From the NCBI GenBank assembly GCA_946811185.2, contig OX328105.1:37388974-37452973 (forward strand): a DNA stretch of 64,000 nucleotides, written 5' to 3'. Made by a program: the position numbers and the translations under genes. Numbering within the stretch: the first letter of the stretch is position 1; each line of letters starts with the position of its first letter. A model generated the notes under the pieces. The model saw nothing but the letters and a program-made list of their open reading frames with translations. It made no database searches and was not told where the DNA came from. Source of the stretch: Hippopus hippopus (lineage: Eukaryota; Mollusca; Bivalvia; Cardiida; Cardiidae). Below, piece after piece: positions 61,701-63,859 of this stretch.

Positions 61701-62369
61701 CCCTCCAGTTTTCACAATGTTTTCAAATGACCAGGACCACAGAGGAATCTGAAAGCTTTTGCATGAGAAAAACTTCGGTCTCCTAATTTGGTTCTTTACC
61801 AAAGAATCTCGTGGTTTACAGACCCAAATGAAAATATAAAGCCCTTAAAAAACTTGTGGGTGAAGGAGAAAACGCTTGTAACCAGCCTTTTCTACTTTTT
61901 CCACCTGGTTTTATACCCTTTCAAATTAAAGTTCTTCCGTTCATTGCCCATTTAATTTTTCCTCTGCAAATACTTTCATTTCGGATGAATCTAGGCTTAT
62001 GTCGTTTAGTTGTGAGTTAAGTCTTTAACAAAAGACAAAATTTTGGTCTTGTCCAGATCCAAAGCATTTGCAGACGACAAATTAAATGGTGCTCAAATTG
62101 GGCGATTTTTTCTTTGAAAAGGTTTTCTACCATTGTGTGAAATTTTCTCTTTTTCCCCCCAAAACATCCGATCATGGGGTCGTTAAAACTCGGGGGCTAT
62201 TCTTTTTTTAATACAGAATTACCCACTCTTGCCGTGATGGTGGTTATTGGTGACGCTATACACAACTTTGCCGATGGGCTTGCTATTGGAGCTGCGTTCA
62301 CAGAGAGCATAAACCTCGGCGTCTCAACGAGTATCGCAATCTTTTGCCATGAGTTTCCCCATGAGCTGG
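8480..62369 (+). CDS. SLC39A4/12-like: ZIP zinc transporter, LIV-1 subfamily, ZIP4/ZIP12-like (whole gene, 3' end beyond window)
   Basis: Seen: 14 exons (listed separately) join in frame to 742 codons. Order: signal peptide (about 1-19); cysteine-containing helical ectodomain (80-251); Asp/His-rich inserts (239-340); second ectodomain repeat (341-424); GHGHGHAH run (437-444); RKRR basic site (446-449); CPSLIQQ (492-498); TM1 about 527-548, TM2 554-576, TM3 604-622, TM4 with HNFADG (707-712), TM5 with HEFPHE (736-741). Known: ZIP proteins import Zn2+ (some also Fe2+ or Mn2+) into the cytosol; the TM4 and TM5 motifs form the binuclear metal site, and CPALLxQ before TM1 marks the LIV-1 branch. 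The two-part Cys-containing ectodomain is typical of ZIP4 and ZIP12, so a plasma-membrane zinc importer is inferred. Which paralogue it is cannot be settled here. TM6-TM8 and the stop lie beyond 64000. Nothing certain can be said of regulation. Confidence 0.93.
9505..9724. repeat. C-family MITE
   Basis: 'ctaaggctgctcagagcgac', 'cagattacacagaaagtgca', ending 'ttagcaggttaagggtcaa'. Confidence 0.7.
10075..10345 (+). mobile_element. tRNA-derived SINE (family S2)
   Basis: The head 'ggccgggtagctcagtggta' has box A at about 10088, and box B GGTTCGATACC is at 10132. The body includes 'ctctcacctctgatgcatgtg' and ends 'atggtgttaaactccaatac'. The same family is found reversed at 40445-40680. Confidence 0.75.
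10678..10907. repeat. D-family MITE, reverse
   Basis: 'accagacgacaaaatttcag' to 'acatggggttgtttggtaac', with the hairpin 'aatgctggttaccaccattt'. It accounts for most of an open frame here. Confidence 0.75.
11498..11760. repeat. A-family palindromic MITE, complete
   Basis: From 'gccatgctctggcaaaaggg' to 'ttttcacagagcaaggctca', with the core 'aggtcagcctgcgcggactg' followed by 'cgcaggctgacctggg'. This is the best reference copy, about 263 bp. Confidence 0.85.
11762..11937. repeat. A-family element, 5'-truncated, tandem to the previous one
   Basis: Starts within the body ('gattgaatcatgagaaagag'), has the core 'gcctgcgcggactgtgaagg' and the full right end 'cacagagcatgactcat'. Confidence 0.75.
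11940..18500. other. ZIP intron 1: long stretch without a gene
   Basis: AT-rich. It holds polyT runs, (GTT)n near 13600, a D fragment near 15045-15125 and a T-run/G-run at 16510-16540. An open frame at 15995-16438 has no recognisable domain. The stretch 15840-16150 is richer in CG than its surroundings, without explanation. Confidence 0.5.
18508..18668. repeat. E-family palindrome
   Basis: 'ccttattctccaagattttc' faces 'agttctggagaataaggtta'; the centre is 'ccaaatggtgtagccaatca'. No TTAA at the ends. Confidence 0.8.
18783..19041. repeat. B-family double palindrome
   Basis: Ends 'ggcctgcaatacgcgaaaag' and its near complement. Two GC-rich hairpins ('cagcctgcgcagtgcgcgca' and 'tagcctgcgcggactgcgca') stand either side of a spacer 'tgttttgcgcaagtctactg'. 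Other copies are at 44620 and 58357. Confidence 0.85.
19627..19838. repeat. C-family TTAA MITE
   Basis: 'cccttaggctgctaagcgcg', palindrome 'agactgcacagaacgtgcag', end 'ttagcaggataagggttaa'. The most typical copy. Confidence 0.85.
20063..20278. repeat. D-family MITE
   Basis: 'taaccctttgccgaacaatt' to 'gtcgtcttataaagatttaa', hairpin 'gtgggttaccagcgttttct'. Confidence 0.75.
20466..22034. other. ZIP intron 1: no gene seen
   Basis: Simple T-rich runs at 20755 and 21400. The stretch 20990-21370 repeats 'gtcgcaa' and 'gcaacac' motifs. Nothing coding. Confidence 0.45.
22035..22195. repeat. E-family palindrome
   Basis: 'ggtccgtatttaccaaccat' to 'aatcttaagaatggttggtg', centre shortened. Confidence 0.75.
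22245..22473. repeat. D-family TTAA MITE
   Basis: TTAA at both ends. It holds a perfect hairpin of the form tgtgggaaaaggagaaaatg facing its complement across 'ctggtaaccag'. Confidence 0.85.
22735..22987. repeat. A-family element
   Basis: From 'agcaaaagggtgcttaatgc' to 'tttcacatagcatggctcat', with the core 'gcctgcgcggactgggcagg'. Confidence 0.8.
23291..23502. repeat. C-family TTAA MITE
   Basis: 'ttaacacctacgctgctaag' to 'ttcagcaggataaagatta', palindrome intact. Confidence 0.8.
23503..24691. other. ZIP intron 1: no gene seen
   Basis: AT-rich. 24120-24160 has a (GGAC)n-like run ('acgtacggacggacggacaa') next to 'gcctttggccaggaataaaa', which may be an old repeat end. Confidence 0.45.
24692..25274. 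mobile_element. TIR element with internal 120-bp tandem repeat
   Basis: An imperfect inverted repeat of about 80 bp bounds the unit: 'gttgatcaagtccttcggct' and 'gtatcacgtggcttgatatg' at the left, their complements 'agccgagggacttgatcaac' and 'catatcaagctacgtgatac' at the right. Between the arms, 24882-25001 is repeated at 25002-25120 with few changes. No coding capacity, so a non-autonomous DNA transposon is likely. Confidence 0.7.
26028..26250. repeat. D-family MITE, degenerate
   Basis: 'cttaatcctttgacaagcaa', 'acattgtggaaaaaggataa', 'tgctggtaaccagcattatc'. A further D fragment in reverse sense lies at 25900-26030. Confidence 0.65.
26268..26660. repeat. E-family palindrome split by a C element
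   Basis: 'ggtccgtattcatcaacaat', 'ggctaaaccaaatggtttag' on the left; 'gtcggtaaatacggacca' on the right of the C insertion at 26397-26607. Confidence 0.8.
26397..26607. repeat. C-family TTAA MITE inserted in an E palindrome
   Basis: TTAA at 26397-26400 and at 26604-26607. Flanking sequence on both sides (26268-26396, 26608-26660) forms one E element when joined. Confidence 0.85.
26930..27108. repeat. E-family palindrome, degenerate
   Basis: 'cctattcataaccattcttc', 'gggctaacccatatggttca' and 'aatggatcttgaacacggga'. Confidence 0.6.
27755..27862. repeat. C-family fragment
   Basis: Central part only: 'agaccttttgctgacaatgt', 'cactgcacgttctgtgcact' and 'tctacgctgtccgatatgg'. Confidence 0.6.
28575..30720 (-). 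mobile_element. Non-LTR retrotransposon (L1/Tx1-like LINE), 5'-truncated, decayed
   Basis: Reverse transcriptase blocks appear in order on the minus strand: TKYFFNLEKQ (about 30550), [13 protein letters not shown] (30260), [20 protein letters not shown] (30060), [20 protein letters not shown] (29960), [10 protein letters not shown] (29870), KKGCRQG (29710), ISADLFIL (29690), FADDTTLF (29570). Thumb and C-terminal parts such as [14 protein letters not shown] (29130) and KTWNDMKN (28690) follow. The frame breaks near 30090 and near 29690, and stops interrupt it elsewhere. No endonuclease is seen, so the 5' half is missing. The upstream limit is a guess. It sits within ZIP intron 1. Confidence 0.85.
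31333..32409 (-). CDS. Rhodopsin-class (class A) G-protein-coupled receptor, single exon
   Basis: 358 codons in one open frame. The N-terminus (1-65) carries NXS/T sites (NQS, NDS, NGS, NKS) and several cysteines. Seven hydrophobic segments lie at about 66-88, 97-120, 136-165, 180-203, 216-240, 262-285 and 303-325. Family marks: Asn79 in TM1, Asp107 in TM2 (AAADICFL), Trp188 in TM4, Pro276 in TM6, NPVMY (317-321) in TM7 and a short helix 8 (FRMSLKRML). Oddities: DRY at the end of TM3 is VRY (160-162), TM6 has FLPFPF rather than CWxP, and the second extracellular loop has no cysteine for the usual disulfide. The ligand is unknown; peptide receptors of molluscs are the nearest guess. It lies inside ZIP intron 1 on the opposite strand. 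Met13 could be the true start. No splice site is needed. Confidence 0.88.
   Translation of the reverse strand: MIEKPNNSRKIKMSMNQSLSLNDSTTVSNNGSCSQEACSLNKSGLPEGAARMSYPCGYCDKSCIYHAIQCIFTIGIIANAIVIFRVARDRKLRNPTFVSIAVCAAADICFLIVDLVLSFEAVILTITCNYPSRLRQKTYMAMKVVVWFTANGHVTLLAVVRYVILIYPLKASVYLSTRRVLLLSGLVWVLAFLSSFAIGLLGLLIDIPRQSSQEFHLVLWTTVYLIPVVTTTTLHLVKIYKIGQTITVTMNEQAKRRVQAMSRMVLLVIFIATFLPFPFVLDGFLQSLGINVYGSPAIALHMRPISRILVLFNHSINPVMYAFVSNAFRMSLKRMLGLDRNASNIGGCSNGTPTATLS
34108..34154. repeat. C-run/A-run facing T-run/G-run
   Basis: A run of C then A is followed by 'cac' and a run of T then G, so the strand can fold on itself. The G-run could also form a quadruplex. A similar T-run/G-run lies at 127-165. 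Sequencing error in run length is possible. Confidence 0.6.
36205..36310. repeat. Tandem duplication of about 60 bases
   Basis: 'ttacaattcctttgcttttc' followed by 'attgatgaatcatgtgagc' recurs as 'ttacaattcctttgtttttc' followed by 'attgattaactaagtcatgt'. Simple local duplication. Confidence 0.6.
37228..37388. repeat. Minisatellite of 10-12 base units grown inside a D element end
   Basis: Units of ACACCACACTAT and CCCACACTAT(CTC) repeat about 14 times. The left flank is 'gtaacccttcaccac' and the right flank is 'ctcaagttttaacgacctcg'. This is what the left end of a D-family MITE (aaccctttaccacacaatcc ... gagttttaacgaccctgag) would look like if its 'accacacaat' had been amplified. Confidence 0.75.
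37420..37640. repeat. D-family MITE, reverse
   Basis: 'actctttaccaaacgacaaa' to 'ctgggattgtttggtaaagg', hairpin intact. Its neighbour at 37641-37825 is another D copy; together with 37216-37420 there are three D-derived segments in a row. Confidence 0.8.
37641..37825. repeat. D-family MITE, 5'-truncated
   Basis: 'atgctgttaaccagcatttt', 'ccacaatgttttctaccctt' and the end 'ttgtcttctggtaaagagtc'. Confidence 0.75.
38068..38242. repeat. E-family palindrome
   Basis: 'ggtccgtattcaccatctat' to 'aatggttggtgaatacggac', centre around 'tcgaaccaaatagaagtt'. Confidence 0.75.
38350..38715. repeat. F-family interspersed repeat
   Basis: 'ttaaagatacacctatactc', 'aacccatttcatccttattt', 'caaatgttgcccctgac' and 'agtagggatgtatcttt' recur reversed at 56790-57145. 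Type unknown. Confidence 0.6.
39180..39432. repeat. A-family element, reverse arrangement
   Basis: The palindromic core comes first ('gtcagcctacgcactctgcg') and the body is reversed ('tggatccataattatgtgat'), ending 'agcccgctgtagccagagca'. Confidence 0.8.
39433..40444. other. ZIP intron 1: no gene seen
   Basis: An open frame at 39655-39945 has no recognisable domain and low-complexity Lys-rich composition. AT-rich otherwise. Confidence 0.45.
40445..40680 (-). mobile_element. tRNA-derived SINE (family S2)
   Basis: Reverse copy of the 10075-10345 element. Box B complement 'gggtatcgaac' is at 40621-40631. Then 'cacatacatccgaggtgaga' and 'tcctgacacaactc' match the 10 kb copy in reverse. The tRNA head is partly lost beyond 40680. 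Confidence 0.7.
41165..41846. repeat. A-family element carrying a C element that carries a D element
   Basis: A left part 41165-41395 ('tatgctctgacaaaagaggg' to 'ttgaagatgcgtcaa'); C from 41396 to 41587 and 41804-41816; D 41588-41803 with TTAA at both ends; A right part 41817-41846 ('ttccttttcagaaagcatgg'). Three nested insertions in one locus. Confidence 0.8.
42352..42390. repeat. (CA)n microsatellite
   Basis: About 19 CA units, next to TAA-rich sequence that may be the 3' tail of the LINE fragment at 42540-42865. Confidence 0.9.
42540..42865 (-). mobile_element. 3' fragment of a second non-LTR LINE
   Basis: On the minus strand, '[19 protein letters not shown]' (around 42800) and '[20 protein letters not shown]' (around 42640) are followed by [18 protein letters not shown] and a stop near 42545. 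This is the usual C-terminal tail of Jockey/CR1/RTE-type LINE proteins (VWN.LP..IR....FKK). The frame shifts between the two pieces. The 3' UTR may reach the TAA-rich tract near 42290. Confidence 0.7.
42903..42960. repeat. 26-bp hairpin with 6-base loop
   Basis: ACCACTTTCGTAATAAAACG at the left arm is mirrored by the right arm with one mismatch in 26 bases, around a short loop. It lies beside the LINE fragment at 42540-42865. Confidence 0.8.
43070..43283. repeat. C-family MITE upstream of ZIP exon 2
   Basis: 'ttaacccatatgctgccaag' to 'ggcggtgaaggggtaaa', central palindrome degenerate. Confidence 0.65.
43476..43848 (+). CDS. SLC39A4/12-like: ZIP transporter exon 2 (ectodomain helix bundle, His/Asp tail; GC donor)
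   Basis: The acceptor is tttcgtttcag|TGC, phase 0. It encodes [13 protein letters not shown] and the helical segment [12 protein letters not shown], then an acidic stretch and the metal-binding-like tail [12 protein letters not shown]. The exon ends CACCACG|GCAAGT, a GC donor that otherwise matches consensus. The only nearby GT (GGCAA|GTTTGC) would put a TGA at the start of exon 3, so the GC site is chosen. Phase 1 at the end splits a Gly codon completed by exon 3. A D-family MITE begins within about 10 bases of the donor. Confidence 0.88.
43856..44060. repeat. D-family MITE at the ZIP exon 2 donor
   Basis: 'gccctttaccaaacgataaa' begins eight bases into intron 2; 'ggtcgtttaaactcggatct' is near the other end. 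Central hairpin half lost. Confidence 0.75.
44105..44375. repeat. A-family element in ZIP intron 2
   Basis: From 'tatgagccatgccctgtgaa' to 'gccagccagagcatgactca', with a degenerate core ('cagtccatgcaggctgacct'). Confidence 0.75.
44522..44590 (+). CDS. SLC39A4/12-like: ZIP transporter exon 3 (Asp/His linker)
   Basis: 69 nt, phase 1 to phase 1. The acceptor is ttacattccag and the donor is GATATGGCCG|GTGGTAA. It continues the acidic, histidine-containing loop ([20 protein letters not shown]) in frame from the split Gly of exon 2 to a split Asp in exon 4. The symmetric phase means it could be skipped without a frameshift. The donor is weak (GTGGTA), so inclusion may vary. A B-family palindrome starts 30 bases downstream. 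Confidence 0.8.
44620..44880. repeat. B-family double palindrome in ZIP intron 3
   Basis: Same layout as the 18783 copy, with termini 'ggcctgcaacacgcgaaaag' and 'cttttcgcgtgttgcaagcc'. It begins 30 bases after exon 3. Confidence 0.85.
45559..45787. repeat. D-family TTAA MITE in ZIP intron 3
   Basis: TTAA at both ends. 'ctctttaccacacaatcccg' to 'gtcgtttggtaaagagttaa', full hairpin. A good reference copy. Confidence 0.88.
46130..46332. repeat. D-family MITE, degenerate
   Basis: 'gtctttaccagacggcattt' to 'cacgtgactgtttggtaaag' with a weak hairpin 'aaaatgccgtttaccgacat'. Confidence 0.65.
46586..46720. repeat. (TCT)n, (GT)n and (CT)n microsatellite before ZIP exon 4
   Basis: Mixed simple repeats end in about 80 bases of CT, 52 bases upstream of the exon 4 acceptor. 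Long open frames here are artefacts of the simple sequence. Confidence 0.9.
46773..46969 (+). CDS. SLC39A4/12-like: ZIP transporter exon 4 (Asp/His-rich metal-binding insert)
   Basis: The acceptor is ttttgttctag and the donor is GATAAG|GTAAATC; phase 1 in, phase 0 out. It encodes residues 275-340: [21 protein letters not shown], then mixed DDH, HDD and EDD runs, ending EPIKDK. Such histidine-rich extracellular loops are usual in LIV-1 ZIPs and are thought to bind or sense zinc. This one is unusually acidic. The exon follows a 120-bp mixed microsatellite and has a broken duplicate at 6089-6192. Confidence 0.9.
47418..47882. repeat. A-family element split by a D element (ZIP intron 4)
   Basis: The left part 'ggctatgctctgtgaaaagg' to 'caaggagatgta' (47418-47625) and the right part 'gcccccttttctcagagcat' (47855 on) flank a D element at 47626-47854 with TTAA on both sides. 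Confidence 0.8.
47987..48098 (+). CDS. SLC39A4/12-like: ZIP transporter exon 5 (second ectodomain repeat, start; GC donor)
   Basis: The acceptor is catgtatgtttcag|TGT, phase 0. It encodes [17 protein letters not shown] and [14 protein letters not shown], parallel to CFNTTNLL and [10 protein letters not shown] of exon 2. The donor is CTTAATGG|GCAAGT, a second GC donor in this gene. The GT four bases further on would give a stop in exon 6. Phase 1 out splits a Gly codon. Confidence 0.88.
48132..48352. repeat. D-family MITE after ZIP exon 5
   Basis: 'aacactttaccaaacatttc' to 'tgtcttttggtaaagagtta', hairpin damaged. It starts 34 bases after the exon 5 GC donor. Confidence 0.75.
48960..49193. repeat. 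Fold-back C-family element, TTAA at both ends
   Basis: Both halves are the same end of the C element facing outward: 'ttaacccttatcctgctaag' at the left and 'tttacaggataagggttaa' at the right, with 'aaacccaaattttgctgttt' mirrored by 'aatagcagaataatttgggt'. It ends 46 bases before ZIP exon 6. Confidence 0.8.
49240..49344 (+). CDS. SLC39A4/12-like: ZIP transporter exon 6 (second ectodomain repeat, continued)
   Basis: 105 nt, phase 1 to phase 1. The acceptor is tctgtttcgcag|GC and the donor is ATAAACAAG|GTAAGAG. The correct frame reads [20 protein letters not shown], which aligns with the vertebrate ZIP4 segment containing 'LP..YF...VFQQ'. Another frame is open through this exon, but it fails at both junctions. 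A fold-back C-family element ends 47 bases upstream of the exon. Confidence 0.87.
49678..49942. repeat. A-family element in ZIP intron 6
   Basis: From 'gagccatgctttggcaaaga' through the core 'cagcctgcgcggactgcgca' to 'acatagttcattt'. Confidence 0.8.
50391..50539 (+). CDS. SLC39A4/12-like: ZIP transporter exon 7 (His run and RKRR site)
   Basis: The acceptor is tttttgtgtttcag|AT and the donor is CAAACTTGG|GTATGTT; phase 1 in, phase 0 out. It encodes [15 protein letters not shown] (end of the second repeat), then GHGHGHAH (437-444) and KRKRRAVDP (445-453). RKRR followed by Ala-Val fits the R-X-(K/R)-R proprotein convertase consensus in a luminal or extracellular loop. Cleavage here would separate the large N-terminal ectodomain from the part next to the membrane. 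Confidence 0.9.
50614..50805. repeat. C-family MITE, reverse, after ZIP exon 7
   Basis: 'aaactttcaagccgacagta', palindrome 'agactgcacgttctgtgcag', end 'gcgcttagcagcctaaaggt'. Confidence 0.8.
51070..51225. repeat. E-family palindrome in ZIP intron 7
   Basis: 'ctgtattcaccaaccattct' to 'gtttcgtgaatacgggtcc', centre 'ggctaaaacaaatgttttgg'. Confidence 0.8.
51433..51616 (+). CDS. SLC39A4/12-like: ZIP transporter exon 8 (CPSLIQQ motif)
   Basis: The acceptor is ttcttcttcctcag|AAC, phase 0. The donor is TTTAGAAC|GTAAGTA, phase 1. It encodes [20 protein letters not shown] and then [14 protein letters not shown] (491-504). CPSLIQQ corresponds to the CPALLxQ motif of LIV-1 ZIPs, with Ser in place of Ala. 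A lysine-rich stretch follows ([13 protein letters not shown]) up to TM1. Confidence 0.93.
52507..52676 (+). CDS. SLC39A4/12-like: ZIP transporter exon 9 (TM1 and TM2)
   Basis: The acceptor is ctataattacag|GT and the donor is ACCAATG|GTAAGTT; phase 1 in, phase 0 out. TM1 is [20 protein letters not shown] (527-546). TM2 runs from about 554 to 576 and includes [19 protein letters not shown]. The TDALLHL segment matches the 'GDA.LHL.P' element conserved in ZIP TM2. Confidence 0.94.
53569..53721 (+). CDS. SLC39A4/12-like: ZIP transporter exon 10 (TM3)
   Basis: 153 nt, phase 0 to 0. The acceptor is ttttaatcacacag|GCC and the donor is TCAGATAGG|GTAAGTT. It encodes a short luminal loop [16 protein letters not shown], with four His, and then TM3 ([19 protein letters not shown], 604-622). 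This matches the loop and third helix of ZIP4/ZIP12, where 'GLYAFFLFE'-type residues recur. Confidence 0.94.
53920..54115. repeat. A-family element, right end lost
   Basis: 'ggatcatgctctggcaaaag' to 'gtcagccagcgcaggcattg'; the right arm is replaced by unrelated sequence. Confidence 0.65.
54183..54440. repeat. A-family element, reverse arrangement
   Basis: 'gagccatgctctgtgaaaag', the core 'gtcagcctacgtaatgggcg', and the end 'ccccctttcgccagagcgcc'. Confidence 0.75.
54540..55210. repeat. Cluster of three D-family MITEs before ZIP exon 11
   Basis: Three D-derived units in line: 54545-54740, 54775-54975 and 54981-55205. The last is the best kept ('accctttaccgaacgataaa', 'ggagaaaatgctggttacca', 'gggtcgtttaaactctggat'). 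An open frame here is an artefact of the repeat. Confidence 0.75.
55265..55345 (+). CDS. SLC39A4/12-like: ZIP transporter exon 11 (cytosolic loop, first part)
   Basis: 81 nt, phase 0 to 0. The acceptor is cttattcttcag|AAC and the donor is AACAAT|GTGAGAT. It encodes [19 protein letters not shown] and a short Asn/Thr-rich tail, part of the variable cytosolic loop between TM3 and TM4. It has none of the histidines often found in that loop. A D-family MITE ends about 55 bases upstream. Confidence 0.8.
56322..56403 (+). CDS. SLC39A4/12-like: ZIP transporter exon 12 (cytosolic loop, second part)
   Basis: 82 nt, phase 0 in and phase 1 out. The acceptor is gtttctttttccag|TAC and the donor is TCAAAGAAAA|GTAAGTC. 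It encodes a Ser/Asn/Gly-rich loop ([18 protein letters not shown]) ending in ELASKK. Composition and place agree with the low-complexity TM3-TM4 loop, which is poorly conserved in the family. Confidence 0.8.
56481..56693. repeat. C-family MITE after ZIP exon 12
   Basis: 'aacccttaggctgctatgcg' to 'ttagcaggataagggtcaa', palindrome nearly intact. Confidence 0.8.
56790..57145. repeat. F-family interspersed repeat, reverse
   Basis: Reverse copy of 38350-38715: 'gtcaggggcaacatttggca', 'aaaactggatgaaaacgagt', 'aaagatgcatctttaa'. In ZIP intron 12. Confidence 0.6.
57228..57474. repeat. A-family element in ZIP intron 12
   Basis: 'gcaaagagaggtttaatgca' to 'cacagagcatgactcaa'. The core 'cagcctgcgcggactgcgca' is intact. 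Confidence 0.8.
58357..58617. repeat. B-family double palindrome in ZIP intron 12
   Basis: 'ggtctgtaacatgcgaaaag' to 'tttcgcgtgttgtaggac', with the central spacer reversed relative to the other copies ('gacttgcgtgaaacagaaaa'). Confidence 0.8.
58630..58895. repeat. A-family element just before the microexon
   Basis: 'gccatgctcttacaaaaagg' to 'tgcaagagcatggcccacat', core degenerate. It ends about 30 bases upstream of the proposed microexon. Confidence 0.75.
58923..58940 (+). CDS. SLC39A4/12-like: Proposed 18-nt microexon of the ZIP transporter
   Basis: ATAACATTACATTACGAG lies between a good acceptor (cttttattattttag) and a good donor (GAG|GTAAGG). Phase is 1 on both sides, matching exons 12 and 14. 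Inserted, it gives NNITLR and makes the next codon Glu ([14 protein letters not shown]). Skipped, exons 12 and 14 still join in frame (KLPTLAV). The support is splice consensus and phase only; chance is possible for so short a piece. Confidence 0.5.
59342..59552. repeat. D-family MITE, degenerate
   Basis: 'cctttatcacagatgaaaaa' to 'aacatttgtttggtaaagga', weak hairpin 'aaaatgctgttgaccaccat'. Confidence 0.65.
60168..60380. repeat. C-family MITE, reverse
   Basis: 'ttgacccttgtcctgctaaa' to 'cgcttagcagtctaaaggtg', palindrome 'agactgcacattctgtgcag'. Confidence 0.8.
60791..60858. repeat. Short tandem repeat, about 21-base unit
   Basis: Units of ggaaagaattaagaattaga recur three times, one of them shortened. 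In the intron between the microexon and exon 14. Confidence 0.8.
61190..61412. repeat. D-family MITE
   Basis: 'tccagattggaagcagtggc', hairpin 'aatgctggttaccagcaatt', end 'actcgagattgtctggtgaa'. Confidence 0.75.
61790..62205. repeat. Two D-family MITEs abutting the ZIP exon 14 acceptor
   Basis: 61790-62022 ('gttctttaccaaagaatctc' to 'tcgtttagttgtgagttaa') and 62022-62205 ('ctttaacaaaagacaaaatt' to 'ggggtcgttaaaactcgggg'). The second is cut off 12 bases before exon 14. Confidence 0.75.
62217..62369 (+). CDS. SLC39A4/12-like: ZIP transporter exon 14 (TM4 and TM5, metal-binding motifs)
   Basis: 153 nt, phase 1 to 1. The acceptor is ttctttttttaatacag|AA and the donor is CATGAGCTGG|GTAATAT. It encodes [12 protein letters not shown], then [13 protein letters not shown] (707-719) and [13 protein letters not shown] (731-743), the two signature motifs of the ZIP binuclear metal centre. 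The split Gly normally continues with Asp in this family. No later exon is visible before 64000. The acceptor directly follows a truncated D-family MITE. Confidence 0.95.
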
Positions 62370-62465
62370 GTAATATATTATTGTTATTTTTGTTCTTGTT
62401 GTTGTAGGTTGTGGTGTTTTTACTGTTGATGCTGTTGTTTCTTTTATCTATTACGCCGCAAACTG

Positions 62466-62695
62466 AGCCCTATAGCTCAGTCGGTAACGTACAGGGCCTT
62501 TAAGAACCCGGGGGTCTCGGGTTCGATTTCCAGGTCGGCCAACTTCATTTCGGGGTTAATGATAGTTATGGCGTCCGTGGATTCTATAACCTTCTTACCG
62601 CTGAGCATTGCTATAACGATCTTCATATGGAAAAGCAGCCAATGGCCTGGAGAGAATATTGTGCGAAGTACTGGTAAGAGAAACTCCCGGGATGG
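62466..62695 (+). mobile_element. tRNA-derived SINE (family S1), 3'-truncated
   Basis: The tRNA-like head is 'gccctatagctcagtcggta' followed by box B 'ggttcgatttcc'. The body matches the minus-strand element at 6962-7285 up to 'tggtaagagaaactccc'. There the copy stops and an E-family palindrome begins at 62702, so E probably inserted into or truncated the SINE. Confidence 0.75.
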
Positions 62696-62701
62696 GGGTG
62701 C

Positions 62702-62876
62702 GTATTCAACAGCCATTCTCAAGAAATTTCTCGGTCCTATTCTCCAGGATTTTCTAAATTTGAAAGCAACACAACGTGTGATTGGTTTAGCCAATCAGAA
62801 GCTGTGTTACTTTTAAATTTAGAAAGGTTTGGAGAATAAGACCAAGAACATTTTTAAGAATGGTTGGTGAATACCA
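62702..62876. repeat. E-family palindrome after ZIP exon 14
   Basis: 'gtattcaacagccattctca' to 'aagaatggttggtgaatacc', arms over 60 bases. It abuts the truncated SINE. Confidence 0.8.
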
Positions 62877-62929
62877 ACCCAGGACAGTATTGAAAGTTAC
62901 ATTCACCATCGCGATGAAACACAAATCAG

Positions 62930-63190
62930 CCACGCTCTGGCAAAAGGGGGCTTAATGCATCAACGTGATTCCTGATACCGGTCAAAGTCATCACATAATT
63001 ATGGATCCATAATAGTCACTTTTTAAATAACTGACTTAATCATGTGTAGACTGGTCCTTTGACAAACAGAAAAAAGACCGATATCGAAAAGTTTCGGCCC
63101 AGGTCAGCCTGCGCGGACTGCGCAGGCTGACCTGGGTCGATACTTTTCGCAGATGCATTAAGCTCCCTTTTCACAGAGCACGACTCAAAT
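62930..63190. repeat. A-family element after ZIP exon 14
   Basis: 'gccacgctctggcaaaaggg' to 'cacagagcacgactcaaa', with an intact core 'cagcctgcgcggactgcgca'. Confidence 0.85.
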
Positions 63191-63859
63191 AAAGTTGTTA
63201 ACGGCCTTTAAAACTATACAAACAAATTAAAGAAACTATTCTGCCCATCTAGCTTGGAGATGAGGCTAGTAATTAAAAGGTTGCGCGTTCGAATCCATCC
63301 TCGGCCAGCAGTCATTGAAACTCGCAACGAATGAAGCAGTAAACGAACTCGGCTCTATATTAGTTGGTCTGGCACCTTACTACTGGGCTACCAGCGATAC
63401 AGTGGCAACGAAAATAGCTTTTGCAGACGTTTAGATCATGACTAGATTGCACAGAACGTGCAATCAGATCTTGGATTTACCACTGTCTCCTACATGATGC
63501 TAAATAGTGATTAAAATTTTGTCTAATAGCAGTGAGACTGTTGTTTTCAGATTTTGAAAAAAAGGTCAAATGTATTCAATTGGCAGAGTAAATAATTAAT
63601 GGTGATATTAAGATTTCTTTTTACAATCAAAATCAAAACTTAAAATTGCAATATTTGAATTTTTTCTATCATGTTTCATGCATAAAGTCCATAAAGGAAA
63701 CGCTACAGCCAGATAACATTTCGGGTTAAAAATAACGTGTCTTTATTACTGCACTGTGTGTATAGAAAGTGATAACGTTACATAGACTGTCCGAATGTTT
63801 TCCATCGAAAACTGATACATTAAATATGTATAACAACTAACTTATACTAAATACTCTAA
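63191..63859. other. ZIP intron after exon 14: no exon seen
   Basis: Searched for the 'GD' continuation of HEFPHELG and for TM6-TM8; none found. A decayed C-family core lies at 63420-63490 and a SINE-like box B ('gcgttcgaatcc') near 63280. Confidence 0.5.

Noticed and set aside
62466..62540. tRNA gene
   Set aside because: Box A and B are present, but the same unit with a shared body is found at 6962-7285, so it is a SINE head; stems do not pair fully.
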